A stretch of DNA of 64,000 bases from Nostoc sp. GT001 (GTDB taxonomy: Bacteria > Cyanobacteriota > Cyanobacteriia > Cyanobacteriales > Nostocaceae): contig NZ_JAUDRJ010000003.1 of NCBI RefSeq assembly GCF_030382115.1, forward strand, positions 2,189,133 to 2,253,132, given 5' to 3'. Shown here piece after piece: positions 15,773 through 23,199 of the stretch (position 1 is its first letter; each line of letters starts with the position of its first letter). The notes below the pieces were generated by a model. It did not search any database, was not told the origin of the DNA, and worked only from the letters and a program-made list of their open reading frames with translations. The position numbers and the translations under genes are program-made.

Positions 15773-18460
15773 ATGACGGACGCTATTAATCCCCGTCAAT
15801 TTGCATCTTTAGACTACGCTGACGCGGATATGTATGGGGCATTACTAGAGCGTCCAGCAACGGGTACGCCTTTGGAGCGACCTCAGCCTATTGTGCTTAC
15901 TGGGCGTGAAAATGCCAGCGAGAGACAGATGGAAAAGCGCCTGTGGGATGAGGAGTGGAAACGAACGGAAGCAGCGCGAACGGCACGGAAAAACGCTGAA
16001 GCAGCTAGAGAAGCCGAAATACTAGGCAGAAATGCATCCCAACGTCAGGCGATTGCTAACCGTGTAAAGGGAACCGATGCACCGGAATTACTGCCACCAA
16101 AGTCGGAATCACCACTCGCGCAATTACAGCGATCGACGCCGGAACGCCAGCCATTACCATCCACGGGTAGCCCACCTCCCACGATCGGCGGTACATCAGT
16201 CCGTGCTGACGCTCTTGTAGAACCCACAGCAACACCACGACCAGCGGCGATACGTGAAGCGATCGGCAATACCGTTGGTGGCATTGGTCAATCGCTACCG
16301 AAGTCCTTACCCCAGGCGGCGGGAAGACTCATTGTTCCTGGTGTCGGCGCTGGCTTGACGTTCGCAGGTGCTTTAATTGCTGGGCAGTCCGTTCAGCAAG
16401 CTGCTGCAACTGCCGCAGTCGTAACAGCAGGCAGTGTTGCGGGCGGACTTGTTGGTACTGCTGTTGGTGGGCTAATTGGCGGATACGTTGGTTCAATGAT
16501 CGGCGGTTTCGCTGGTGGTTATCTCGCGAATGCACTTTTCCCACAGCAATTACCATCGACAGCAGCAAAGCACGAACAATACACGCCAAACTATCAACCT
16601 TACATAGGAGGGCAGGGGATCGGCATATCGTATTACGTATTCTGGTCGATGAAATTGGGTAATGGAACTGTCAGTAATTTCCAGTCAGCGCCAATTAGCG
16701 GGGCTATTACCGCTTTTAAAACCACACGATTAAGCGATGGACGTTGGCAAGTAGAGATTTTCTCCAATGATGTAAGCACGGGTGCGTCAGTCGTTGGGAA
16801 TGCAACAACCAGTGAACCTTATGTGACCTCTATTTCCCGTGCAGACGGTCAACGGGATACCGCACCGGATAGACGCGGGTACAACCCAGCGCCAGCGGAC
16901 AATACGCCACCGCAATACAGTTATTCGCCAATCGGCGGCGACAACACCATACCATCGGGTTTACCGACAGCGGGTTTAAATAAAGGCAAAGATAAGCAGA
17001 TTGCTCCATCCATGCCGTCAAACAATACGCCGAATGGAGCGCCCGGCTTTGTTGGTCATGGTGGACTTGCGCCGTCGTACCTACCCAATCCAGAACACCA
17101 GCCGTCCAACGGTGGGGGTATGTTGCCGCAAATGCAGCCGTTGCCACAGCGTCAACCACTGCCGTTTGCTGAACCGGAAGATATCGCTGTACCACGCATT
17201 ACACCCATGCTTTCAAGCGGTGAAGCATCCACAGCAACAAATCCGTCAACTTTCGCCCATCCGGCATACGTGCCAGAAACAGCGAAACCTATACCGATTA
17301 GTGATGCTCTATCGCCCGTGCCAAAGGCAAAGTCAGCACCGATTGCAAAAACGCCAACAGAAACGGCACTAGATCAGCAGAAGAAAGATTTTGAGGAACA
17401 GATTGGACGCATCACAGCAATTGCAACTGCAATTGCGGCACTTACACCAGCGATTCAAGGGTTGCCAGATGCGATCGCAAGTAACCCGAATGTACGCGCC
17501 GCCAATAGAGACGACGTACAGGGTGCAGTCTGTGAGATATCTCAACCTACTGGATGTCTTGGTGCGCCCATCAAACAGGCAGAGGATGCAGCAAAGGCAA
17601 ACGGAACGAAACTTGACGAAATCAACGCAGCGCTGGGTGCTGGTAATGCTGGAGCCAATGCTGCACTCTTAGCAGGACAGCAAACTATTTTAGAAAGATT
17701 GGGCGATCAACTTCCTGGGGGAATTGGTGGGAAGTTATCCCGTTTTGCTGATTGGATGCATCTAGATCGGGTGCTAAATATTATGATTCTTGCCGCCACT
17801 GTTCACAATGCTTTGATGCTGTCCAATGATATAGGACAAACCCTTATAGGAGCAATTAACAATGTTCTTCAATTCATAGGATTAAAGAAAGAAGACGGGA
17901 GCGCATTTGATATTGGCTCAATCATCAGTGGCTCTATTGAAAACTTAATCAAAGGAGCCATAGGATCTGAAAATTATCAAGAGCTAACAACAGCTTGGGC
18001 TAAAGCCAATAGAATATACCAGGCAACAATTAATATTGCAAATTCATTTACAAATATCGGTCATACAATTACCAATGCTTTAGAGGTTGTTGGTGGGATG
18101 CAAGGGAAGATAGGAAATGCTCTAAGAATTTGGGGTGTAGTTGGAGAAAAGGCTTATCAATGGTTTAATCCACAACCAAATTATCACAGTCGAATGTTAA
18201 GTTTTTTTGAAAATGCTCAACAAGGTGCAAGCACGATTCAAATGGTTACTCAAGCACCAATAGACATTGTAAATGCTGTCACTGAATTTAATAATTCAAC
18301 TACAGAGTTAGCCAAAGCAGTTAAAGAAGATCCGGAAGTGTCTAATCGTGGTGTTGAGATACAAGACGCGCAACAAACAAAAGTTGCACAGGAAGAAATT
18401 AAAACTGTTTCTCAAGGTGTACTAACTGGCTTAAGCGATGTATTTAATGCAAATGAGTAA
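15773..18460 (+). CDS. Large structural-type protein with glycine-zipper membrane region
   Basis: This 895-residue protein is the largest in the cluster. Residues 1-120 are charged and helical. Residues about 182-258 form Gly/Ala-rich hydrophobic segments (such as GGLVGTAVGGLIGGYVGS) typical of glycine-zipper membrane insertion. A Pro-rich linker spans about 370-525. The last 270 residues are helical and amphipathic, and more A+T rich in base composition. It could be a membrane-penetrating or spike-base protein or a DNA-ejection protein. I do not see tape-measure repeats. It is followed 2 bases later by the 272-residue gene. The function is inferred only from architecture and context. Confidence 0.6.
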   Translation: MTDAINPRQFASLDYADADMYGALLERPATGTPLERPQPIVLTGRENASERQMEKRLWDEEWKRTEAARTARKNAEAAREAEILGRNASQRQAIANRVKGTDAPELLPPKSESPLAQLQRSTPERQPLPSTGSPPPTIGGTSVRADALVEPTATPRPAAIREAIGNTVGGIGQSLPKSLPQAAGRLIVPGVGAGLTFAGALIAGQSVQQAAATAAVVTAGSVAGGLVGTAVGGLIGGYVGSMIGGFAGGYLANALFPQQLPSTAAKHEQYTPNYQPYIGGQGIGISYYVFWSMKLGNGTVSNFQSAPISGAITAFKTTRLSDGRWQVEIFSNDVSTGASVVGNATTSEPYVTSISRADGQRDTAPDRRGYNPAPADNTPPQYSYSPIGGDNTIPSGLPTAGLNKGKDKQIAPSMPSNNTPNGAPGFVGHGGLAPSYLPNPEHQPSNGGGMLPQMQPLPQRQPLPFAEPEDIAVPRITPMLSSGEASTATNPSTFAHPAYVPETAKPIPISDALSPVPKAKSAPIAKTPTETALDQQKKDFEEQIGRITAIATAIAALTPAIQGLPDAIASNPNVRAANRDDVQGAVCEISQPTGCLGAPIKQAEDAAKANGTKLDEINAALGAGNAGANAALLAGQQTILERLGDQLPGGIGGKLSRFADWMHLDRVLNIMILAATVHNALMLSNDIGQTLIGAINNVLQFIGLKKEDGSAFDIGSIISGSIENLIKGAIGSENYQELTTAWAKANRIYQATINIANSFTNIGHTITNALEVVGGMQGKIGNALRIWGVVGEKAYQWFNPQPNYHSRMLSFFENAQQGASTIQMVTQAPIDIVNAVTEFNNSTTELAKAVKEDPEVSNRGVEIQDAQQTKVAQEEIKTVSQGVLTGLSDVFNANE

Positions 18461-18462
18461 CT

Positions 18463-19281
18463 ATGGCACTACCTGAAAACCTTGGCAGTTTTGAGCATTT
18501 ACAGAATGTCTATCGTCAACAATTTAATCGTCAGGTTTCAGAATATTTCAAAGATTTGGGAGACACTTGGGAACCAGAAATTAACACCTCACGCGGTTCA
18601 CTGCGAACAGCTTGCACAATGACTGATGAAGATAGCGCCCCAGTCATGGCAATGAGGCACAAACTTCTATACGACGTATTAGGCTATGGTCGGTCAAACT
18701 TGGCTGTTTTATATGGTAGAAATGAAAGTCAAGATATCCCAGTTACAGGACATCCTAAAGTCTGGTTTTACTTCTCTCAGGATGCTGCATCTGTAGCAGA
18801 AGGTACATCAAAATTAGATGCAGAATGCAGTTTTCGATTAATGGATGAGACACAATCAACTATCACAGAGTCGAAAGCAAGAACACTAGCAACAGAAATT
18901 AAAAATTTATTTGTTGTTGCTAAAGAAGGAATCATCCTAACCAAAGGTAAAAATCAATATTTGTATTTTCATAAAGAGAAAGGTTACAGGTTAAGAGTTT
19001 ACGGCAACACAGAAGCTGATGCTGTAGATGTAATAAAAAAGTTGCTTCAGCTAACCAATACTACTTACGATCAAGAGCGTCTGACTATCGCAGTGCCCAA
19101 AAGATCCAATACGTCTGCACCAGAGACACAAATTGTTTACGGACAGTCCACTAAAAAGAAGCGATTCCGCCCAACAGCTAATGTGAGGTTTCGGTACGCC
19201 TATCTCGAAATTCCGGGTAGAGCTAATCCTGTTTTTTTGGTTGACACCACATATCGTTATGGTGGTTTAGTTGCAGTATAG
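18463..19281 (+). CDS. Hypothetical 272-residue protein, candidate virion component
   Basis: The protein has a helical N-terminal 60 residues and then an alternating alpha/beta body. Two beta-rich parts (about residues 85-165 and 190-270) end in an aromatic strand (YLEIPGRANPVFLVDTTYRYG). It lacks membrane spans and known motifs. The length is in the range of double-jelly-roll capsid proteins of tailless viruses, but nothing in the primary sequence proves this. It is coupled to the 895-residue gene and followed by a 113-base gap with an imperfect hairpin near 19316-19340. Confidence 0.5.
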   Translation: MALPENLGSFEHLQNVYRQQFNRQVSEYFKDLGDTWEPEINTSRGSLRTACTMTDEDSAPVMAMRHKLLYDVLGYGRSNLAVLYGRNESQDIPVTGHPKVWFYFSQDAASVAEGTSKLDAECSFRLMDETQSTITESKARTLATEIKNLFVVAKEGIILTKGKNQYLYFHKEKGYRLRVYGNTEADAVDVIKKLLQLTNTTYDQERLTIAVPKRSNTSAPETQIVYGQSTKKKRFRPTANVRFRYAYLEIPGRANPVFLVDTTYRYGGLVAV

Positions 19282-19394
19282 ATTAAAACCACAAAATCAC
19301 TCCATGATCCAAGGAAACTTTAGAAGTTTCCGAAAGCCTAGAACCTCTTTTTTGCTTGCTATAAAAGATTTGCAGGCATTACTGAGTATTTTTT

Positions 19395-19751
19395 ATGGCA
19401 TCACGAGTTAAAGGTGTTGAAAACGCGCCTCATGTCATTGGCACAGGAGAGAATAGGGTTCTACTGGTTTTGCCAGATGTCTACGATGGAATTGGCACTA
19501 ACTTAGGAGTTGTCAAACTTGTTGGAGATCCTCCTGCTGGGGTTCCCTCTACAACCGTTGGCCGCGCGATCGCCGAAGGGTTGATTCGCAAGATAAAAGT
19601 CAGTTATATGGACGGAACAAAACGTAAGACTGCCACTTTAGTAGTAGCTGGAGACAAAGCAGGTCAGGCGCGGGCAACTCTTACAGGAAAAACTTACCGA
19701 ACCAAACTAATCAAAACTGCCTATTACCCCACTAGCATCACCTTGGGTTAA
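19395..19751 (+). CDS. Small beta-rich protein, paralogue of the next gene
   Basis: The 118-residue protein ends in an alternating beta pattern (IRKIKVSY...KRKTATLVVAGDKAGQA). Its C-terminal 70 residues line up by eye with those of the 121-residue gene at 19802, including a shared G-(L/I)-(I/L)-R-(K/R) start, a K-R-T/K-x-T basic turn and an AxDK motif. No ribosome binding site is obvious. Two adjacent, similar small proteins in a structural cluster suggest capsid or fibre subunits; this is inference. Confidence 0.55.
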   Translation: MASRVKGVENAPHVIGTGENRVLLVLPDVYDGIGTNLGVVKLVGDPPAGVPSTTVGRAIAEGLIRKIKVSYMDGTKRKTATLVVAGDKAGQARATLTGKTYRTKLIKTAYYPTSITLG

Positions 19752-19801
19752 TTGCGGACAGTTCATTCTACTTACATTAATTACTTTTTTAGGATTTAAA
19801 A

Positions 19802-20167
19802 ATGCCAAAACTCAAAAGATTGGTCGCTACCATCGGAACTGCCAAATATCCTTTTAAGGGCACTGATGGATTATATGTTGGTGCAAATGCGACTTCAACC
19901 GGAATCGCTGTTTTAGATGAAGCTGATTTGGATTTGCCCGATTATCCAGTTAAAGAATTACTTCTTAAAGGTATCCTTCGCAGGGTAAGCGCAATTGTGC
20001 TAAATAGCAGCACGAATAAGCGAACTACAATCAAAATGCTCGTTGCAAAAGATAAGTTGGCTACAGCATTAGATGATTTGATTGACAACACAATTACAAT
20101 CCCTGGAGGAACATCTGGAGTTATCAAGTCGGTAGGCTTTGCTCGTCGTGTAACCTCCCGTGGGTAA
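19802..20167 (+). CDS. Small beta-rich protein, paralogue of the preceding gene
   Basis: This 121-residue basic protein has the same C-terminal layout as the 118-residue neighbour (GILRRVSAIV...RTTIKMLVAKDKLA). The N-terminal 50 residues differ, with a Gly-rich loop (FKGTDGLYVGANATS). It overlaps the next gene by eight bases. A duplicated subunit pair is the most economical reading. Confidence 0.55.
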   Translation: MPKLKRLVATIGTAKYPFKGTDGLYVGANATSTGIAVLDEADLDLPDYPVKELLLKGILRRVSAIVLNSSTNKRTTIKMLVAKDKLATALDDLIDNTITIPGGTSGVIKSVGFARRVTSRG

Positions 20168-20525
20168 TTGGGAATTGGTGGGGGAACTAACTGTTAGTAA
20201 CAACTGGCAATTATTCCCCAATGAGGTAATTTCAGAAATTTTCCGAATTACTACAACAATTCAAAATTTGGATGATTGGAATAAATGGAAATTTAGAAGC
20301 GCTGCTTATCTTCGCTTTTACTATGCTGATGGTAGCACCTCCCCTGCCTACTACATAAAAGTCAACAATACTGCAATTCTTCGTGAATTTACCATTCCAG
20401 AGCCTTTACTGACAGCAGGATATCACATCAGAACGCCTGCGATTATTAGAGCATCCAGGTATTTGCCAATTACACCTAATTTAAACTTTGCTCAGTGGAA
20501 TTTGAAGTTAGAAGCTTGGTATTAA
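20160..20525 (+). CDS. Hypothetical beta-sandwich-like protein
   Basis: A GTG at 20160 overlaps the previous stop, giving 121 residues. The protein is rich in aromatic residues and strands (LRFYYADGS, YYIKVNN) and has no membrane span. Such a composition is common in phage fibre or capsid accessory proteins. No family recognised. Confidence 0.5.
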   Translation: MGNWELVGELTVSNNWQLFPNEVISEIFRITTTIQNLDDWNKWKFRSAAYLRFYYADGSTSPAYYIKVNNTAILREFTIPEPLLTAGYHIRTPAIIRASRYLPITPNLNFAQWNLKLEAWY

Positions 20526-20529
20526 ATAA

Positions 20530-20844
20530 ATGATTAACAATCCAGCAAGTATTTCAATTCCTATTTTTGATACTTGCGTTCACGACGAAAAAGAGCTTAC
20601 GGCTAATGTCGCCTCAGTGATTCTCAAGCCTAATGGAGAAAGAAAGTATGCTGCTTTTATCAATAATTCCAAAATAGAAATTCTTTTGGTGTTGAGTGAA
20701 CTGAATAAAGTCACCAACAGCAAAGGATTACTTATTAAGCCCGGTGGCAGCTACGAAATCAACTTTAATAATCTTTACGTAGGAACAGTTTGCGCTGTTT
20801 CTAAATTTTCTTGCAAACTTTCTTTTGTGGAGTGTACTGAATAA
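20530..20844 (+). CDS. Small beta-rich protein, possibly related to the next gene
   Basis: The gene encodes 104 residues. A central pattern of L-K-P-N-G-E-R-K-Y-A-A-F-I-N-N-S and a later G-G-S-Y-E-I-N-F has the same order of elements as the next gene (N-S-N-R-K-G-A-T-V-W-N-E-S ... G-G-Y-Y-E-V-P-F). The two genes overlap by one base (TAATG). They are probably divergent copies of one phage-type fold. Confidence 0.55.
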   Translation: MINNPASISIPIFDTCVHDEKELTANVASVILKPNGERKYAAFINNSKIEILLVLSELNKVTNSKGLLIKPGGSYEINFNNLYVGTVCAVSKFSCKLSFVECTE

Positions 20845-21155
20845 TGGGTCTTGTTAATCCGGCAGTAGTAACAGTAACTGAATCAACTAGTGGCACATCA
20901 ACCCCAACCACTGTTGCTTCTAGCGCTACTAGTGTGACAATCTTGGCTGCCAATTCCAACCGCAAAGGTGCAACGGTTTGGAATGAAAGTACTGCTATCT
21001 TATTTATTGAATTTGGTGCTACAGCAACAACGAGCGCTTTTACCGCTAAATTATTTGCTGGCGGATATTATGAAGTGCCATTTAATTACACTGGCGTAAT
21101 TAGTGGGATTTGGTCTGCTGTCAACGGAAACGCTCTTGTTCGGGAGTTGACTTAA
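20844..21155 (+). CDS. Phage-type small beta protein (NRKGA...GGYYEVPF)
   Basis: The 103-residue protein resembles a protein type I know from phage structural regions: a Thr/Ser-rich start, a SVTILAANSNRKGATVWNES-like core, then FAGGYYEVP and a final IWSAVNG strand. Those proteins are usually annotated as hypothetical virion or tail-associated proteins. It is in a chain of closely spaced genes, with the next start 2 bases after its stop. This gene is the best single sign that the cluster is virus-derived. Confidence 0.6.
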   Translation: MGLVNPAVVTVTESTSGTSTPTTVASSATSVTILAANSNRKGATVWNESTAILFIEFGATATTSAFTAKLFAGGYYEVPFNYTGVISGIWSAVNGNALVRELT

Positions 21156-21157
21156 GA

Positions 21158-21604
21158 ATGCCTTTATTTCAATCAGCATTTATAAGTAATTCTCCTATTT
21201 ATTTTGAATATTTTCACGACCAGGCAAAGATATTGTCAGGCAGCGTTATCCAATCACCTTTAAGTTCTTCTTATAAGTATGGATTTATAGCCTTTCAAGA
21301 GCCACCAGCAATTGATAATAGCTGGGTTTTTTATCGCTCTCTACAACCTGGAAATTATCGCCTGTACTTTTTATGCAATGTTGGCAATCAGTTTGGAAAA
21401 CTCAAATTAGAAGTAGATAATTCTTTGGCATTTGACAACTTAGATTTCTATCAAAACGGAGTTAGTCTTCACCAAACATTAACCAAGGACATTGCTATTA
21501 CTGAAGATGGATTGCATGAATTCAAATTTACTATCTTCGAGAAAAACCCTTTGGCAACTGATTACTATTGCTCGATTACAAAAATATGGGCATTGCAAAT
21601 TTAA
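21158..21604 (+). CDS. Hypothetical beta-rich surface-type protein
   Basis: The start MPLFQ at 21158 lies 2 bases after the previous stop. The 148-residue protein is rich in aromatic and beta residues, and the patterns LQPGNYRLYF and GLHEFKFTIF recall carbohydrate-binding-type beta sandwiches. It has no signal peptide or membrane span. It may be a distal fibre or receptor-binding component; that is inference. Confidence 0.5.
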   Translation: MPLFQSAFISNSPIYFEYFHDQAKILSGSVIQSPLSSSYKYGFIAFQEPPAIDNSWVFYRSLQPGNYRLYFLCNVGNQFGKLKLEVDNSLAFDNLDFYQNGVSLHQTLTKDIAITEDGLHEFKFTIFEKNPLATDYYCSITKIWALQI

Positions 21605-21681
21605 ATTTAGCTGACCCAATAGAATAAGATGTCTTGGCAATCCTTGGGCACTTTCGAGATTACAAGTACATATCTTTACTC

Positions 21682-22047
21682 ATGAAGATTGACATTAACA
21701 ACGCGCTTACTATTATTCTTGGGCTGCTTACTTTGATAGGAGCTATTTACCGATTGGCACAGGTAGAAGCAAATATCAATGCCAAAATCAACAGAGTTGA
21801 AAATACTGTATTAGCAGCTGTTGATCACCTGAAGGATAATTTTGTTGATCGGTTGTACACAGTTGAGAAAAAGGTAGACGTGCATCTAACCGAATACAAC
21901 GAAAAGAAACTTTTTGTTGAGTATCGGCTTAATGGTATTGAAAACATGGTCAAGCACAAGTTTGACAGGCTTGCCAACTGGGTTAAGCAGATAGCTAGCT
22001 TCTTGAACAAGCAATCTAACTTTCAGATCCGCGATGACAAGTTCTAG
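21682..22047 (+). CDS. Membrane-anchored coiled-coil protein
   Basis: The start MKIDI at 21682 is preferred, giving 121 residues. A single membrane span lies at about residues 8-25 (LTIILGLLTLIGAIYRL), followed by a long helical coiled coil with charged heptads. This layout occurs in phage holin- or spanin-like proteins and in membrane tethers. It is the last rightward gene of the run before the leftward 22059-22412 gene. Confidence 0.55.
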   Translation: MKIDINNALTIILGLLTLIGAIYRLAQVEANINAKINRVENTVLAAVDHLKDNFVDRLYTVEKKVDVHLTEYNEKKLFVEYRLNGIENMVKHKFDRLANWVKQIASFLNKQSNFQIRDDKF

Positions 22048-22058
22048 TCACTGGGGAT

Positions 22059-22412
22059 TCACTCTAGTAAGTTAGGTTCTGGGGTAGTGGCAATGGACTG
22101 AATAATTAGGTCAAAATGACCGGAAATCGCCTCATCCCAAGTTGAGTAGAGACGTTTTTCACCATTACAACTGCCTCCAGTTACTAATGACTCGAAAATT
22201 TGGGGTTTTTCATTAGTCCCAAGGTTTATCCCAAGAAATATAGTTGAAACACTGATATAACCTTTAAGAACAGAAAGCAAAACCTGCGTGTTAGCTTCTG
22301 TCCTCCAGATTGCCCATTCTTCAAAGTTAACAGCAACAGGTGTATGGCCTTCTAACTTGTAGTATCGATCAAACATGATTAAGTAAAGGAATTCGTGATA
22401 TTTACTAGACAT
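22059..22412 (-). CDS. Phage-type hypothetical protein (RYY-GHTPV...YSTWDEA family)
   Basis: The 117-residue protein has the order of motifs seen in a small phage/prophage protein type: RYYKLEGHTPVAV near residue 17, EEW near 33, VSTIFLGIN near 58, F-ES-V-GG near 75 and YSTWDEAISGH near 90. Its function is unknown. The start at 22412 overlaps the stop of a possible 56-residue upstream gene; an inner ATG at 22376 would fit the family's usual start. It is transcribed against the structural cluster. Confidence 0.65.
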   Translation of the reverse strand: MSSKYHEFLYLIMFDRYYKLEGHTPVAVNFEEWAIWRTEANTQVLLSVLKGYISVSTIFLGINLGTNEKPQIFESLVTGGSCNGEKRLYSTWDEAISGHFDLIIQSIATTPEPNLLE

Positions 22413-22575
22413 GATTGAATACTACGTTCAGAATTGCAAACCAGAAGGCAAAGCCAAGGCACAGTATACCTATAAGCTGTATGCGTCCCCAGGGATACCC
22501 ATACAAATCATCGTAATAGGCTATAAAGGTCGATGGCAGGGAAATTAGCGATTCTAGTAACTCTTGGAGATCCAT
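22405..22575 (-). CDS. Possible 56-residue membrane protein
   Basis: From the ATG at 22575 the frame gives an acidic N-terminus, an aromatic middle and a hydrophobic helix (IQLIGILCLGFAFWFAILNVV). The stop overlaps the next start by eight bases. The other strand has a 45-residue frame (22411-22548) in the same place, without a ribosome binding site, so the choice is uncertain. Confidence 0.4.
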   Translation of the reverse strand: MDLQELLESLISLPSTFIAYYDDLYGYPWGRIQLIGILCLGFAFWFAILNVVFNHV

Positions 22576-22578
22576 ATA

Positions 22579-22794
22579 ATGAGAGCTAAATTTTTAGCAG
22601 AAAGCGTAACTAATCATGCCAGTGGTAACACAGTAGTTAACTTAGCTCCAGTCCTTAAAAGCACTGAAGAGAACAAATCCTTTTGGCAAGCGACACCTAG
22701 CGGCAAGCTAGAGATGTGTATCACCAATCCCAAGGCAACAGAATTTTTTAAAGCAGGTGTTGAATATTACGTTGACTTCACTCCGGCAACTTGA
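22579..22794 (+). CDS. Small phage-type protein (MRAKF...YYVDFTPA)
   Basis: The start at 22579 has TTGGAG 9 bases upstream. The 71-residue protein carries the features of a small phage protein family: MRAKF at the start, FWQATPSGKLEM in the middle and YYVDFTPA at the end. The function is unknown. A frameshifted second copy lies at 11196-11424. The gene is followed by a very strong terminator at 22823. Confidence 0.7.
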   Translation: MRAKFLAESVTNHASGNTVVNLAPVLKSTEENKSFWQATPSGKLEMCITNPKATEFFKAGVEYYVDFTPAT

Positions 22795-22822
22795 AGACAA
22801 CTTGGAGTTAAGTCAGAGATAA

Positions 22823-22867
22823 CTTACAGTCCAGTGGACACGATCACAGTGTCCACTGGACTGTAAG
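22823..22867 (+). terminator. Perfect 19-bp hairpin terminator
   Basis: The arms 22823-22841 and 22849-22867 are exact reverse complements (CTTACAGTCCAGTGGACAC and its complement) around a 7-base loop. They are followed by CGTTTTT. It closes the rightward structural-type transcription unit. Confidence 0.9.
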
Positions 22868-22993
22868 CGTTTTTATTCAAATTAGTCAAAGCTTTAGTGG
22901 CGTTTACCCTTGATAGACAAGACTTTCAGAGAAGAGCGTTGGCTTAATTTAGTCAAGATTTAGTCAAGGGCAAAATTTGGAGGCTGAAAGTAG

Positions 22994-23041
22994 TGGGTGA
23001 CGAGGGAATCGAACCCGCAACCAATAGATTAAGAGTCTATT
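22994..23041 (-). tRNA. 3' half of a tRNA-Lys(CUU) gene (fragment)
   Basis: On the minus strand the sequence holds an anticodon stem-loop (AATAGA, loop CTCTTAA, TCTATT), a T-arm (GCGGG TTCGATT CCCTC) and an acceptor 3' strand GTCACCC plus A. The matching 5' acceptor strand and D-arm are absent upstream, where element repeats begin. It is therefore a tRNA remnant of the type left by integration into a tRNA gene, not a working tRNA. Confidence 0.75.
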
Positions 23042-23050
23042 AGTCAAAAT

Positions 23051-23134
23051 GAGTAGCATTTGAGTAGCAAAATTCCTGCTTCGATCGCTAAAAATCAGCA
23101 GAAGAATGGGGCTTTTGAGTAGCATTTGAGTAGC
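23051..23134. repeat. Right arm-type repeats (two 18-bp GAGTAGCATTTGAGTAGC copies)
   Basis: Identical 18-bp repeats lie at 23051-23068 and 23117-23134, both in the orientation of the similar left-end copy. The right attachment core follows 49 bases later. They are probably recombinase arm-binding sites. TTAGTCAA-type repeats also lie nearby (about 22880, 22950, 22960 and 23040). Confidence 0.65.
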
Positions 23135-23183
23135 GAAAAGAAAGTATTGGCTCAAAGCCTTGCCAGCAGAAGGTACATAGAAG

Positions 23184-23199
23184 TTCTAATTCATCTATT
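23184..23199. other. attR core (16-bp direct repeat)
   Basis: This is identical to 4450-4465 and read in the same phase by the N-terminal half of the split gene. Confidence 0.85.

Larger units (their letters stand above)
4450..23199. mobile_element. 18.7-kb integrated element inserted into a DUF4351-type gene
   Basis: A 16-bp direct repeat (TTCTAATTCATCTATT) at 4450-4465 and 23184-23199 bounds the element, and the two flanks are the two halves of one gene in matching frame. Excision between the repeats would release a circle of 18,734 bp. A tyrosine recombinase gene lies 53 bases inside the left repeat. Both ends also carry 18-bp GAGTAGC-type repeats, as expected for recombinase arm sites. 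The cargo comprises zinc proteins, a membrane ATPase operon, regulators, a primase/helicase and a structural-type gene cluster. No tailed-phage packaging or tail genes were recognised. It may be a non-tailed prophage, a virus satellite or another integrative element; the boundaries are firm, the type is not. Confidence 0.9.

Noticed and set aside
15773..18460. Phage tape-measure protein
   Set aside because: Length and hydrophobic parts are suggestive, but there are no tail genes nearby and no periodic helical repeats; kept as an unassigned structural-type protein.
22994..23041. Complete functional tRNA
   Set aside because: No 5' acceptor strand or D-arm can be formed from the flanking sequence.
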